64,000 nt of DNA from WTFY01 sp965205685 (GTDB taxonomy: Bacteria > Pseudomonadota > Gammaproteobacteria > UBA4575), in NCBI GenBank assembly GCA_965205685.1, contig OZ242174.1:1736001-1800000 (forward strand). Reading direction: 5' to 3'. The position numbers and the translations under genes were made by a program. Position 1 is the stretch's first letter. The number at the start of each line of letters is the position of its first letter. Positions 17,367-26,607 of the stretch are shown piece by piece. The notes beneath the pieces are model-generated. The model searched no databases, was not told the DNA's origin, and saw only the letters and a list, made by a program, of their open reading frames with translations.

Positions 17367-18302
17367 TCAGCGCTTGCTGCGAAACCGGTCATAATGCACA
17401 TGTCTTGACTTGTCCGACAGGTAGCTTGGGGCAACTGCTTCCAACGGCGTCGGACAATGCTCCTCTCCAGGACAAGTACTGTGGGTCTGCAAGGAATGAT
17501 AATTGTCTACGGAGAACGGTTTTCCAGGGACAAACTCGAAAAAGTAGGCTTGCAATTTCGACAAACCTTTTGGTAAGCCCAGCACTTTTGTTTTGGAACC
17601 GCACAGTTCTGCTGTGTAGCCCACAAGTTGCTTTAGAGTATATTTTTTAGGGCCACACAGATCGATTCTAGCTCCATAGGTCTCCGGATCTTCAAGTGTA
17701 TCCGCCATGACCGTTGCAACATCGCCCACATAAACGGGAGCCATCATTGCATTTGCACATGCGAGAGGGAAAATCCCGGGAGCCAGTTTTAGAAGGGCTG
17801 CAAAACGGTTCAGGAAATTGTCATACGGGCCAAATATTACGGACGGCCTGAAACTGGTGACTGCAATCTGGTTCCCGGCAGCATGCGCATAATTTTCGGC
17901 TTCGCCCTTGGTACGCAAATAAAAGCTCTTCCCTTCAAGGCTTGCATTGAGGGCGCTCATGTGAAGAAGTCTTGGAACTTTATGGCTACAACATGTTTCG
18001 ATGACTTTGTGTGTCAACTCTACATGGGCCCTGCGGAACCCTTCGCCCTTGTGGCCGTTCTCGTTAAGAATGCCGACTAGATTGATCACTGCCTTGCAAC
18101 CGCGAACACAGTCACCCAACTGGGGCGTATCGTGAACATCACATTCGACAATCTGGGTGCCTGGCAATACCAGTAAATCCCGACACCGCTCCCTGTGACG
18201 GGACAGAACCCTGATTCGATGGCCGCGTTTCACCAGTTCCGCACATAGCCGGTGGCCCACGAAGCCGCTTCCACCAAGAACACAAATAGCTGAGGCGCTC
18301 AT
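17367..18302 (-). CDS. NAD-dependent epimerase-like protein, NDUFA9 type
   Basis: The 311-residue protein is an extended short-chain dehydrogenase/atypical epimerase with GGSGFVGHRL at residues 10-19. The blocks NLVGIL, RPSVIFGP and APVYVGDVA are those of the NDUFA9 / complex I-associated group, which binds NADPH and usually lacks the catalytic Tyr-Lys pair; I see no YxxxK here. A role in ubiquinone-linked assembly has been suggested for relatives, but function is not settled. The C-terminal end is poorly conserved, basic and Ser-rich. It is downstream of purD on the same strand. Confidence 0.8.
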   Translation of the reverse strand: MSASAICVLGGSGFVGHRLCAELVKRGHRIRVLSRHRERCRDLLVLPGTQIVECDVHDTPQLGDCVRGCKAVINLVGILNENGHKGEGFRRAHVELTHKVIETCCSHKVPRLLHMSALNASLEGKSFYLRTKGEAENYAHAAGNQIAVTSFRPSVIFGPYDNFLNRFAALLKLAPGIFPLACANAMMAPVYVGDVATVMADTLEDPETYGARIDLCGPKKYTLKQLVGYTAELCGSKTKVLGLPKGLSKLQAYFFEFVPGKPFSVDNYHSLQTHSTCPGEEHCPTPLEAVAPSYLSDKSRHVHYDRFRSKR

Positions 18303-18336
18303 ACAGTGACCTGCCAGTGTTTGTCACATCGCTTGT

Positions 18337-18359
18337 TCATGGGGATTGAATCCCCATGA
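18337..18359. repeat. Inverted repeat between purD and the NDUFA9-like gene
   Basis: TCATGGGGA (18337-18345) and TCCCCATGA (18351-18359) form a perfect nine-pair stem with a five-base loop. On the minus strand it follows purD but is not trailed by a T-run, so it is either a weak terminator, an mRNA-stabilising hairpin or an operator ahead of the NDUFA9-like gene. Confidence 0.5.
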
Positions 18360-18471
18360 CACTATTTTACATGCTGCTGCTGGCTCCTTGTCACAGGCAA
18401 TGAAATAGGGCTGAGGGTTACCCGGAGCAAAAATCCCGAACCGATAATAACGCGGAGCACCGTACCGGCCG

Positions 18472-19761
18472 CTACCGGTTGTCATCGACAGCTCGGTGGC
18501 CGATGTCCGTGCGGTAGAACATTTGCGGCCATGAAATCTGCTGTACAAGACTGTAGGCACGTTGCTGGGCCTGCAGTACCGTGTCGCCCAGTGCCGTGGC
18601 ACATAAAACACGCCCGCCACTGGTCAATACCCTTCCATCACGTTTACAGGTCCCGGCATGGAAAATTTTTTGCGCAGGCGTCTCCTGAGACTGAGATAGG
18701 CCTTGAATCACAGCTCCTTTTTCGTAGGTGTCAAGCGGATATCCGCCGGCAGCCAATACCACCCCCAGCGCTGTTCGTGCATCCCATTGGATGACGTGTT
18801 GATCCAGCTGGCTGGCTAATGCTGCAAGACAAAGCTCTGCAAGGTCCGACTGCATGCGCATCAGGATCGGCTGTGCCTCCGGATCACCGAAACGGCAGTT
18901 GAATTCAAGTACATGCGGATTTTCTTGAGCGTCAACCATTAAGCCAGCGTAGAGAAACCCGAGATAGGGGGTCCCTTGTTCGGCAAACCCGCGGACTGTG
19001 GGGTAGATAATTTTTTCCAATATGCGCTGATGCAGTGTTTCACTCACGATCGGAGCAGGCGAGTATGCACCCATACCGCCAGTATTGGGCCCTACATCAC
19101 CTACGTCGCGCTTTTTGTGATCTTGGGAGGTAGCCATCGACAATACATGCTCGCCATCCGCCATACAGATGAAACTGGCTTCCTCACCCTGGATAAATTC
19201 TTCCACAACAATGCTTTTCCCCGCGTCTCCAAAACGCTCTCCGCTTAGCATTTGCCGGGCACTGTCCAGCGCATGTGCGTGGTCCTGTGCAATGATGACG
19301 CCTTTGCCTGCAGCCAGTCCGTCCGCCTTGACCACCATGGGTACAGGCCTGGACACGATATAGTCATGCGCCTCTGCAAAATCCGAAAACACCGCATAGT
19401 CAGCCGTCGGGATACTGTGTTTTTGCATGAACTGTTTGGCAAAGGACTTGGATCCTTCAAGTCGGGCTGTCGCAGCGACCGGGCCAAATATCGGCAGATG
19501 CTCATCTTTGAACTGGTCGACAATCCCCCCCACCAGTGGGCCCTCCGGCCCTACTAGGGTAAGATCAACATTTTGCCGCTTTGCAAAATCGAGCAACGCC
19601 GGGATGTCTTCGGCACTGATCTCGACATTCTTTGTCTTTGGTTCATCCGCTGTCCCCGCATTTCCGGGGGCCACAAATACCTCTGAGACGTGAGCCGATT
19701 GGCACAATTTCCATGCCAGCGCATGTTCGCGCCCGCCTCCACCTACAACCAGAACTTTCAT
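18472..19761 (-). CDS. purD: Phosphoribosylamine-glycine ligase
   Basis: PurD (GAR synthetase) catalyses the second step of purine synthesis, joining glycine to phosphoribosylamine with ATP. The 429-residue protein has the family-typical start VLVVGGGGREHALAWKL, the ATP-grasp loop near residue 145 (KADGLAAGKGV) and the FNCRFGDPE motif near residue 289. It follows purH on the same strand with 68 bases between, the usual gammaproteobacterial purH-purD order. Confidence 0.98.
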   Translation of the reverse strand: MKVLVVGGGGREHALAWKLCQSAHVSEVFVAPGNAGTADEPKTKNVEISAEDIPALLDFAKRQNVDLTLVGPEGPLVGGIVDQFKDEHLPIFGPVAATARLEGSKSFAKQFMQKHSIPTADYAVFSDFAEAHDYIVSRPVPMVVKADGLAAGKGVIIAQDHAHALDSARQMLSGERFGDAGKSIVVEEFIQGEEASFICMADGEHVLSMATSQDHKKRDVGDVGPNTGGMGAYSPAPIVSETLHQRILEKIIYPTVRGFAEQGTPYLGFLYAGLMVDAQENPHVLEFNCRFGDPEAQPILMRMQSDLAELCLAALASQLDQHVIQWDARTALGVVLAAGGYPLDTYEKGAVIQGLSQSQETPAQKIFHAGTCKRDGRVLTSGGRVLCATALGDTVLQAQQRAYSLVQQISWPQMFYRTDIGHRAVDDNR

Positions 19762-19829
19762 TGTGACACCTAGACTTTGATCAAAAAACCAATTGATGCC
19801 TGAGGGCGCGTATTAGCCCCCATGCAATC

Positions 19830-21404
19830 CTAGTGGCAGAAATGACGCATCCCCGTACACGCCATTGCAATTTCGTACTCGTCGGCTGCTGCAATCACTT
19901 CCTCGTCATTGACGGAGCCGCCAGGCTGGATGATCGCAGTAATTCCATGCTCATGCGCCGCCTCAATGGCATCGCGAAACGGGAAAAATGCATCGGATGC
20001 CATCACCGAGCCGGTAATGTCCATGCCCTCGTCATGCGCCTTGATCGCAGCAATCCTTGCTGAGTATACCCGGCTCATCTGTCCTGCACCGACCCCAATC
20101 GTGCGCTGGTCACGCGCATACACGATCGCGTTGGACTTCACAAATTTGACCACCTTCCAGGCAAACAACAAGTCTTCCATCTCACGCGTTGTGGGGGAGC
20201 GCTTGGAGACAATATCCAGTTCACCCTCAGTCATAACGCCAAGATCACGATCCTGGATCAGCAGGCCACCAACCACTCGCCTGAAATCAAATGCCGCGAC
20301 TGCCGGCTCCCAGTTCCCACATTCGAGAACACGGATATTCTTTTTATCTGCAAGCACCTCGCGCGCTGCTTTGGAGAACACAGGCGCGATCAGCACTTCA
20401 ACAAACTGTTTTTCAATGACCTGGCTCGCAGTCTTGCCATCAAGCTCACGATTGAAGGCAATCACGCCACCGAATGCGGAAGTCGGATCGGTCTGAAAAG
20501 CGCGTGCATACGCCTGCAGGATGTCCGGGCCTGTTGCCACCCCGCAGGGATTAGCATGCTTGACAATCACACATGCCGGGGTCTCAAATTGTTTCACACA
20601 TTCCAGTGCGGCATTGCTATCCGCAATATTGTTGTACGACAGCTTCTTGCCTTGAATGACTACAGCGCCCGCAATGCAGGCTTCAGAAAAATTCGTTTCC
20701 GTATAGAAAGCTCCTTGTTGATGCGGATTTTCTCCATAGCGCAAGACCTGCTGTTGTTGAAACTGCAAATTGAGTGTGCGCGGGAACACAGAGCTCCCGT
20801 CGGGGAGATGCTTCCCCAGATAGTTGGCAATCATGCCGTCATAACGGGCAGTGTACTCAAAAGCCTTCACCGCAAGATCAAATCTCAGAGCAGCATCCAG
20901 TACACCCTGCGTTTCCCTCAAACGGGCAACAATTGTCGAGTAATCATCAGGATCGACAACCACCGCTACGTGCTCATGGTTTTTTGCTGCCCCGCGAATC
21001 ATAGCAGGCCCTCCTACATCGATGTTCTCCATGGCCTCCTTCAACAGGCAGCCGGGCCGGGCAGTGACTTCAGCAAAGGGGTAAAGATTGATAATCACCA
21101 GGTCAATTGGAGAGATATCATGCTCACGCATGACCGACTCGTCTTGGCCACGGCGGGCAAGAATTCCACCGTGGATCCTAGGATGCAATGTCTTGACACG
21201 GCCGTCCATGATTTCCGGAAAATCCGTGTAGCTGGAAACTTCTGTAACATCAAGTCCATGCTCGCCGAGGAGTTTTGCTGTATTCCCGGTGGACAGGATT
21301 TCGATGCCCAAATCATGCAGTTCGCGCGCCAGTTCTATCACGCCCGATTTGTCGAAAACGCTGATCAGCGCACGGCAAACAGATTGCCGTTTGGGACTAG
21401 CCAA
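19830..21404 (-). CDS. purH: Bifunctional AICAR formyltransferase / IMP cyclohydrolase
   Basis: PurH carries out the last two steps of IMP synthesis. With the start at TTG 21404 the protein has 524 residues, the usual family length, and begins a few residues before the conserved RALISVFDKSGV. No ATG lies between the fis stop and this block, and the only upstream ATG in frame (21521) lies inside fis; GGATC about eight bases before TTG may serve as ribosome site. The C-terminal domain contains KSNAIVYARD and the active-site region SDAFFPFRD. It forms an operon with fis and purD. Confidence 0.95.
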   Translation of the reverse strand: MASPKRQSVCRALISVFDKSGVIELARELHDLGIEILSTGNTAKLLGEHGLDVTEVSSYTDFPEIMDGRVKTLHPRIHGGILARRGQDESVMREHDISPIDLVIINLYPFAEVTARPGCLLKEAMENIDVGGPAMIRGAAKNHEHVAVVVDPDDYSTIVARLRETQGVLDAALRFDLAVKAFEYTARYDGMIANYLGKHLPDGSSVFPRTLNLQFQQQQVLRYGENPHQQGAFYTETNFSEACIAGAVVIQGKKLSYNNIADSNAALECVKQFETPACVIVKHANPCGVATGPDILQAYARAFQTDPTSAFGGVIAFNRELDGKTASQVIEKQFVEVLIAPVFSKAAREVLADKKNIRVLECGNWEPAVAAFDFRRVVGGLLIQDRDLGVMTEGELDIVSKRSPTTREMEDLLFAWKVVKFVKSNAIVYARDQRTIGVGAGQMSRVYSARIAAIKAHDEGMDITGSVMASDAFFPFRDAIEAAHEHGITAIIQPGGSVNDEEVIAAADEYEIAMACTGMRHFCH

Positions 21405-21430
21405 GGGGATGATCCAAGGGGCTATGGTGG

Positions 21431-21712
21431 CTAGTTGAGCCCGTACATTTTGAGCTTTTTCCTGAGTGTGCCGCGATTGATGCCCAGGTATTTGGCCGCT
21501 TTTGTCTGGTTGCCCTTGCAATATTGCATAACCAGTTCGAGAAGCGGGCGCTCGACTTCCTCGATGAACAGTTTATAGAGGCCCTCAGGTTCGTGATCAC
21601 TCATCTGGTTTAAATAAAGATGCAGGGAACTGGTCACCGTTTCACGCAGAGAATGCTTGCTGCGTTCACGGCGCAGGTCTGTCACCTCAGCGGTAGAAGG
21701 CGATGCGCTCAT
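21431..21712 (-). CDS. fis: Fis-family DNA-binding protein
   Basis: Fis is a small nucleoid protein that bends DNA and activates growth-related promoters. The 93-residue product has the C-terminal helix-turn-helix NQTKAAKYLGINRGTLRKKL and ends KMYGLN, as in other Gammaproteobacteria. The ATG at 21712 has a GGAG site eight bases upstream. It sits 26 bases before purH; in relatives it is normally preceded by dusB, which is absent here. Confidence 0.95.
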   Translation of the reverse strand: MSASPSTAEVTDLRRERSKHSLRETVTSSLHLYLNQMSDHEPEGLYKLFIEEVERPLLELVMQYCKGNQTKAAKYLGINRGTLRKKLKMYGLN

Positions 21713-22219
21713 GCAGTTAACTCCATGTTTTAGGCTGGCAGGTACCAAAAAGTCTTGTTAATAGTGTTCGTTGTGCGGGACATGATCCGTCTGCATCAAG
21801 ATATTTTTAATGTCACGATATGCAATTTCAGGCGCCAAGCGGCATGTGTCAGGCAGTGCAAATACCCACTTGCACCCGTCATGCAATAATGCCATCGACG
21901 CGTGTTTCAACGCTTCTGATTTTTTCAAGAGTGCGTGGGCAACGTCTTGTTATTTTAGAGGCAATTTGCCAGATTCAGTCCTGGAAATTCCCCGCGCTGC
22001 TTGACTTGTTATGATCTCATTTGGCCTTGCAAATGCCAAGACTTTTTTACGTCCCGAGTAGCTGACGGGCACATTCCAGATTGGAGAATGATCGCACAAT
22101 CCGGTTTGCCGCAGACACATGTTCCCGCCTAGGCGAGCCAGTGGCCAAACATGCAGGAACAGGAACCTTTCAACCCAAGACGCCGCGGCTACACCCCAGG
22201 GCCCAGGCGCCACGCGAAC
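21713..22219. other. Intergenic region between accC and fis
   Basis: This 507-base stretch separates accC and fis on the same strand. It is more AT-rich near fis (about 21750-21970) and presumably holds the fis promoter, though I could not assign boxes. No convincing gene fragment was seen: the short open frames in it resemble neither PrmA nor DusB, the proteins often encoded at this place in relatives. Confidence 0.5.
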
Positions 22220-23560
22220 TCACCCCTTGAGCTTGTTCTCGAGGTAGTGGATATTATGCTCGGCATTCATATACACAGGGTCCTGCATCAGTTCCAGCAG
22301 CAATGGAACATTGGTGCTGATTCCATCAATGACGATTTCGTGCAGGGCGCCTTTCATTCGGGTCAGGGCGCCTGAGCGACTGTGCCCCAGAGCCAGTAGC
22401 TTGCCAATCATCGAGTCGTAATACGGTGGTACGGTATAGCCGTTGTAGAGGTGTGTATCAACCCGTATGCCCGGTCCACCAGGGCAGTGGAAATGGGTTA
22501 CGGTGCCTGGACACGGGATAAACGAGTAGGGATCTTCTGCATTGATCCGGCATTCAATGGCGTGCCCGCTGACCTTGACATCATCCTGAACAAAGGACAG
22601 TGGCTCTCCGGAGGCCACCAACAGCTGCTGCTTCACGATGTCGATGCCAGTGATCATTTCTGTCACTGGGTGCTCGACCTGGACACGTGTATTGATCTCA
22701 ATGAAATAGAATTCGCCGTTTTCGTATAAAAATTCGAAGGTGCCTGCACCCCGGTAGCCGATTTCGCGACAGGCCTGCTTCACGCGCTCGCCGATGCTAT
22801 AGCGCTGCTCTTCACTGATACCGAATGCAGGCGCCTCTTCCACGACTTTCTGGTTACGGCGCTGCATGGAGCAATCACGCTCACACAGATGGATCACGTT
22901 ACCCAGCGTGTCTGCCAGCACCTGAAATTCAACATGCCTGGGAGCTTGCAAAAATTTCTCCATGTACAAGCGATCATCATTGAACGCCGCCTTGGCCTCT
23001 GTTCGGGTCAGTGAAATCGACTCGGCCAGTTTGTCTTCTTTCTCCACTACGCGCATGCCACGGCCGCCGCCGCCGCCCGCGGCCTTTACGATGACCGGAT
23101 AGCCAATTTCCCTGGCCATTCGCGTATTTTCTTCATGATCTTCGCCGATGGGCTCCGTGCCTCCTGGCACACAGGGGACTCCGGCCGCTTGCATGGCCTT
23201 TTTGGCAGTGATTTTGTCACCCATTTTGCGGATGGTTTCTGCATTGGGCCCTATGAAAATGAACCCGCTGGACTCGACGATTTCGGCAAACTCGGCATTT
23301 TCTGACAAGAATCCGTAGCCGGGATGTATGGCCGTGGCGTTGGTCACTTCTGCTGCACTGATAATTGCAGGAATGTCCAGGTAGCTCTCGGCCGAGGGTG
23401 CAGGACCTACGCAAACCGATTCATCGGCCATGCCCACATGCATCAGGTCCCGGTCGGCTTCGGAATGGATGGCGACTGTCTTGATGCCCATGTCACGGCA
23501 TGCGCGCAGTATGCGTAATGCAATTTCACCACGGTTGGCAATAACAACTTTTTCAAGCAT
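22220..23560 (-). CDS. accC: Acetyl-CoA carboxylase biotin carboxylase subunit
   Basis: AccC carboxylates the biotin carried by AccB, using ATP and bicarbonate, in the first step of fatty acid synthesis. The 446-residue protein has the ATP-grasp glycine loop KAAGGGGGRGMRVV near residue 159, the Glu-rich metal site near EINTRVQVEHPVTE (about residue 288) and the full family length. It follows accB with 23 bases between. Confidence 0.98.
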   Translation of the reverse strand: MLEKVVIANRGEIALRILRACRDMGIKTVAIHSEADRDLMHVGMADESVCVGPAPSAESYLDIPAIISAAEVTNATAIHPGYGFLSENAEFAEIVESSGFIFIGPNAETIRKMGDKITAKKAMQAAGVPCVPGGTEPIGEDHEENTRMAREIGYPVIVKAAGGGGGRGMRVVEKEDKLAESISLTRTEAKAAFNDDRLYMEKFLQAPRHVEFQVLADTLGNVIHLCERDCSMQRRNQKVVEEAPAFGISEEQRYSIGERVKQACREIGYRGAGTFEFLYENGEFYFIEINTRVQVEHPVTEMITGIDIVKQQLLVASGEPLSFVQDDVKVSGHAIECRINAEDPYSFIPCPGTVTHFHCPGGPGIRVDTHLYNGYTVPPYYDSMIGKLLALGHSRSGALTRMKGALHEIVIDGISTNVPLLLELMQDPVYMNAEHNIHYLENKLKG

Positions 23561-23583
23561 GGGAAAACTGCCTGAGCAGGAAA

Positions 23584-24036
23584 TCAGTCGATGATGAACA
23601 AGGCCTGTCCATACTCGACCGGTTGTGCATTTTCGACCAGTATGGCCTTGATCGTCCCAGCCTTGTCCGCCTCGATCTGGTTTAACATCTTCATGGCTTC
23701 AATGATGCACAGGGTATCACCTGCCTGCACGGAATCCCCCACCTCGACAAACGGCTTTTGCCCCGGTGCAGATGCTTCGTAAAATGTACCTACCATGGGC
23801 GAGTTGACCGCATGACCGCTGGGCAACTCGGGTTCTTGCTCAGATGCGTCGCTGGGAGGGGCAGGTGTCTCTGGGGCAGCTACCACAGATACCTGGGGTG
23901 TGGCGACCTGGCCGGCTGTGGCCATGGGTACACCGCGACTGATGCGAACGGACTCCTCACCCTCGTGGATTTCAATTTCTGCAATCCCAGATTCTTCCAG
24001 CAACTCGACAAGTTTCTTTACTTTGCGTATGTCCAT
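23584..24036 (-). CDS. accB: Biotin carboxyl carrier protein of acetyl-CoA carboxylase
   Basis: AccB carries the biotin that shuttles carboxyl groups between AccC and AccDA. The 150-residue protein has an N-terminal helix region, an Ala/Pro/Glu-rich linker (residues ~38-75) and a C-terminal biotinyl domain with the target Lys116 in EAMKM. The protruding thumb seen in E. coli AccB is present (SPMVGTFYEASAPG). It lies two bases downstream of aroQ and is part of an aroQ-accB-accC operon. Confidence 0.98.
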   Translation of the reverse strand: MDIRKVKKLVELLEESGIAEIEIHEGEESVRISRGVPMATAGQVATPQVSVVAAPETPAPPSDASEQEPELPSGHAVNSPMVGTFYEASAPGQKPFVEVGDSVQAGDTLCIIEAMKMLNQIEADKAGTIKAILVENAQPVEYGQALFIID

Positions 24037-24038
24037 AC

Positions 24039-24482
24039 CTAGCTCGCAGACAATTTGTGATGTGCAGCTTCAACTGCAAGGATATAGCCTTTGATGCCCA
24101 GCCCTGAAATCACGCCGACTGCAACATCAGTCAGGAAAGAACGCTGCCTGAAGTCTTCCCGCGCAAATACGTTGGACAAGTGCACTTCGATAAAGGGGAT
24201 GGCCACTCCCAGCAGAGCATCGCGCAGAGCAACACTGGTATGGGTGAAAGCGCCCGGGTTGAATATGATCATGGCGACACCCTCCTGACTAGCCCGGTGA
24301 ATCCGGTCCACAAGCTCATGCTCTGCATTGCTTTGGAAGTCATCCAGTTGATGGCCCAGTTGCGTTGCGGTATCAAGTGCACAACGAACAACTTCTGCGA
24401 GGGTCTCATGCCCATACACTTCGGGTTCCCGCTGGCCGAGCAGATTGAGGTTGGGACCGTTCAGAAGCAAAATCTTAGCCAT
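24039..24482 (-). CDS. aroQ: 3-Dehydroquinate dehydratase, type II
   Basis: AroQ removes water from 3-dehydroquinate in the shikimate pathway. The 147-residue protein starts with the type II signature ILLLNGPNLNLLGQREPEVYG, whose Arg18 and Tyr23 form the active-site lid, and has NPGAFTHTS near residue 75 and the catalytic-region EVHLSN near 98. The ATG at 24482 is fixed by this conserved start; an upstream frame adds 18 unrelated residues. It is the first gene of the aroQ-accB-accC operon. Confidence 0.98.
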   Translation of the reverse strand: MAKILLLNGPNLNLLGQREPEVYGHETLAEVVRCALDTATQLGHQLDDFQSNAEHELVDRIHRASQEGVAMIIFNPGAFTHTSVALRDALLGVAIPFIEVHLSNVFAREDFRQRSFLTDVAVGVISGLGIKGYILAVEAAHHKLSAS

Positions 24483-24551
24483 GGATGTATCCTGTTTCGA
24501 AATGCGTGGAAAGTGCAGGCAGTACGCCTCGAACACATTCAGTTAACATAC

Positions 24552-24581
24552 ACTATACCCAGATTTCTGTACTTTATCCAA
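24552..24581 (-). promoter_or_regulatory. Candidate sigma70 promoter for aroQ-accBC
   Basis: On the minus strand TTGGAT (24581-24576) and TATAGT (24557-24552) are 18 bases apart, 70 bases upstream of the aroQ ATG and inside an AT-rich island (24540-24660). This is the best -35/-10 pair in the spacer. Confidence 0.5.
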
Positions 24582-24757
24582 AATTATATATTTCCATGAA
24601 TTTAAAGAATTTTACTTGCATGATAGGGGCAAGATCACGAAAATTAATAAAATTTTTGCCTGTAAGCGCCCAGAAAACATGTGGGCAAAACAGCTGCAAG
24701 GGATTTGATGATATCTTTTAGTCTGCATGGCGTGCCTCGCTGTTGGCCCTCCCAAAC

Positions 24758-25687
24758 ATGGACATGAATCCCATCATTTCGGTTGCTGGTCTGTCCAAGG
24801 TCTATGGCAATGGACACCGCGCCCTTCACGACATCACCCTGAACATCCATTCAGGCGAGGTCCTCGCACTGCTAGGACCCAACGGTGCAGGAAAGACCAC
24901 CCTGATTTCCACCATCTGCGGAATCGTAAATCCGAGCGAAGGTTCCGTCACAGTCAGCGGCTACGACATCGAGCAGGATTACCGAATCACGCGCGCCATG
25001 ATCGGGCTGGTCCCCCAGGAACTGACGCTGCCCTCGTTCGATACGGTATGGCATACCGTATGTTTCAGCCGGGGGTTGTTTGGCAAGGAGCCTGATCCCG
25101 CCTATCTGGAACAGCTTTTGCGGGACTTGTCCTTATGGGATAAGAAGGACAGTGCAATCCGCACCTTGTCTGGAGGCATGAAGCGACGTGTGCTGATCGC
25201 CAAAGCGCTGTCCCACCAACCTTTGGTCTTATTTTTGGATGAACCGACTGCCGGTGTCGACGTGGAGTTGCGCAAGGGCATGTGGAACCTCGTTACAGGG
25301 CTCAAGAAATTGGGAGTCACTATCATCCTGACCACGCATTACATCGAAGAGGCCGAAGCAATTGCAGACCGGGTGGGTGTTATTCACAAAAGTGAATTAC
25401 TGGTCATCGATGACAAACAGGCACTGAAGCACAAGCTCGGCAAACGCCAGATGACCATAGAACTGGAGCAGCCGATTGCATCGGTGCCACACTCCCTGTC
25501 CGGGTGGTCGCTGGAGCTTTCCGGCGAAGGCCGGCAACTCGTTTACACTTACGACAGCCACAGTGAACATACCGGGATTTCCGGATTGCTGGATGCGGTA
25601 AACAGTACAGGGTTGCTGCTCAAGGACGTGAGTACATCGCAAAGCTCACTGGAAGACATTTTCATCAGCCTGGTGGGTACGGAATGA
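24758..25687 (+). CDS. ABC transporter ATP-binding protein
   Basis: This 309-residue ATPase has Walker A GPNGAGKTT near residue 41, the signature TLSGGMKRRV near residue 136, Walker B LVLFLDEPTAGVD near 156 and the switch His in LTTHY near 192. It belongs to the DrrA/YadG/NodI-like group of ABC-2 exporters, and about 90 C-terminal residues form a separate regulatory region typical of that group. Its stop codon overlaps the permease start (ATGA). The start could also be ATG 24764, two codons later; neither has a strong ribosome site. The transported substrate is not evident. Confidence 0.92.
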   Translation: MDMNPIISVAGLSKVYGNGHRALHDITLNIHSGEVLALLGPNGAGKTTLISTICGIVNPSEGSVTVSGYDIEQDYRITRAMIGLVPQELTLPSFDTVWHTVCFSRGLFGKEPDPAYLEQLLRDLSLWDKKDSAIRTLSGGMKRRVLIAKALSHQPLVLFLDEPTAGVDVELRKGMWNLVTGLKKLGVTIILTTHYIEEAEAIADRVGVIHKSELLVIDDKQALKHKLGKRQMTIELEQPIASVPHSLSGWSLELSGEGRQLVYTYDSHSEHTGISGLLDAVNSTGLLLKDVSTSQSSLEDIFISLVGTE

Positions 25688-26448
25688 TCAACACACAGGC
25701 CGCCAAGACCATCTACAAGTACGAGATGCTGCGTGCATGGAACACGATCATGCAAAGCTTTGTCTCGCCGATTATCTCCACAGTGCTGTATTTCGTCGTT
25801 TTCGGTTCCGCAATCGGAAGCCGTATTGAGACTGTCGAGGGCGTTTCCTATGGGGCATTTATTGTACCGGGCTTGGTGATGCTTGCCCTGCTTACACAAA
25901 GTGTCGCGAATGCCTCGTTCGGCATCTATTTCCCGAGATTCACCGGAACGATCTATGAGGTGCTCTCGGCTCCCATATCCTTTGTGGAGATCCTGCTGGG
26001 CTATGTCGGGGCAGCTGCAACCAAATCCTTCATTATCGGCATGATCATTCTTGCAACCTCCGGTTTTTTCGTCGAACTGAACATCACACATCCTTTCTGG
26101 ATGCTCGGCTTCCTGGTCCTGACTTGCATTTCTTTCAGCCTGCTCGGATTCATTATCGGACTCTGGGCCGACAACTTCGAAAAACTACAGCTGATCCCGA
26201 TGCTGGTGATTACACCCTTGGTATTCCTTGGAGGAAGCTTTTATACCATTGACATGCTGCCCCCTGCTTGGCAGACAGTTAGCCTGTTCAATCCGGTGGT
26301 CTACTTGGTCAGTGGTTTTCGCTGGAGTTTTTATGAGGTAGCCGATGTCGGTGTCGGAATCAGCTTGCTGATGGTACTGCTGTTCACAGCCATCTGTCTG
26401 GCAATCATCTGGTGGATTTTCAAAACCGGCTATCGTCTGAAGCAGTGA
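25684..26448 (+). CDS. ABC-2 type transporter permease
   Basis: The 254-residue membrane protein has six predicted helices and resembles YadH/NodJ permeases of two-component ABC-2 exporters; the block GFIIGLWADNFEKLQLIPML matches the family's conserved region. It overlaps the ATPase gene by four bases, indicating a stoichiometric complex. YadGH-type systems are suspected to export lipids or polysaccharide precursors, but nothing in the neighbourhood identifies a cargo. It converges on dsbD. Confidence 0.92.
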   Translation: MINTQAAKTIYKYEMLRAWNTIMQSFVSPIISTVLYFVVFGSAIGSRIETVEGVSYGAFIVPGLVMLALLTQSVANASFGIYFPRFTGTIYEVLSAPISFVEILLGYVGAAATKSFIIGMIILATSGFFVELNITHPFWMLGFLVLTCISFSLLGFIIGLWADNFEKLQLIPMLVITPLVFLGGSFYTIDMLPPAWQTVSLFNPVVYLVSGFRWSFYEVADVGVGISLLMVLLFTAICLAIIWWIFKTGYRLKQ

Positions 26449-26607
26449 ACGATCAGAAACTTACCCATTCATTGCTGCTATATCGCAGGCGCTCATCCGG
26501 GCATTCCTTGAACAATGACATCTATGCACATGAACAGGGATGGAGGTGAAGTCTGAGTGTGTGTGCTGTGGTTGGTCAGGGACGCGGTATTGTGGCTGGG
26601 CCTGGTA

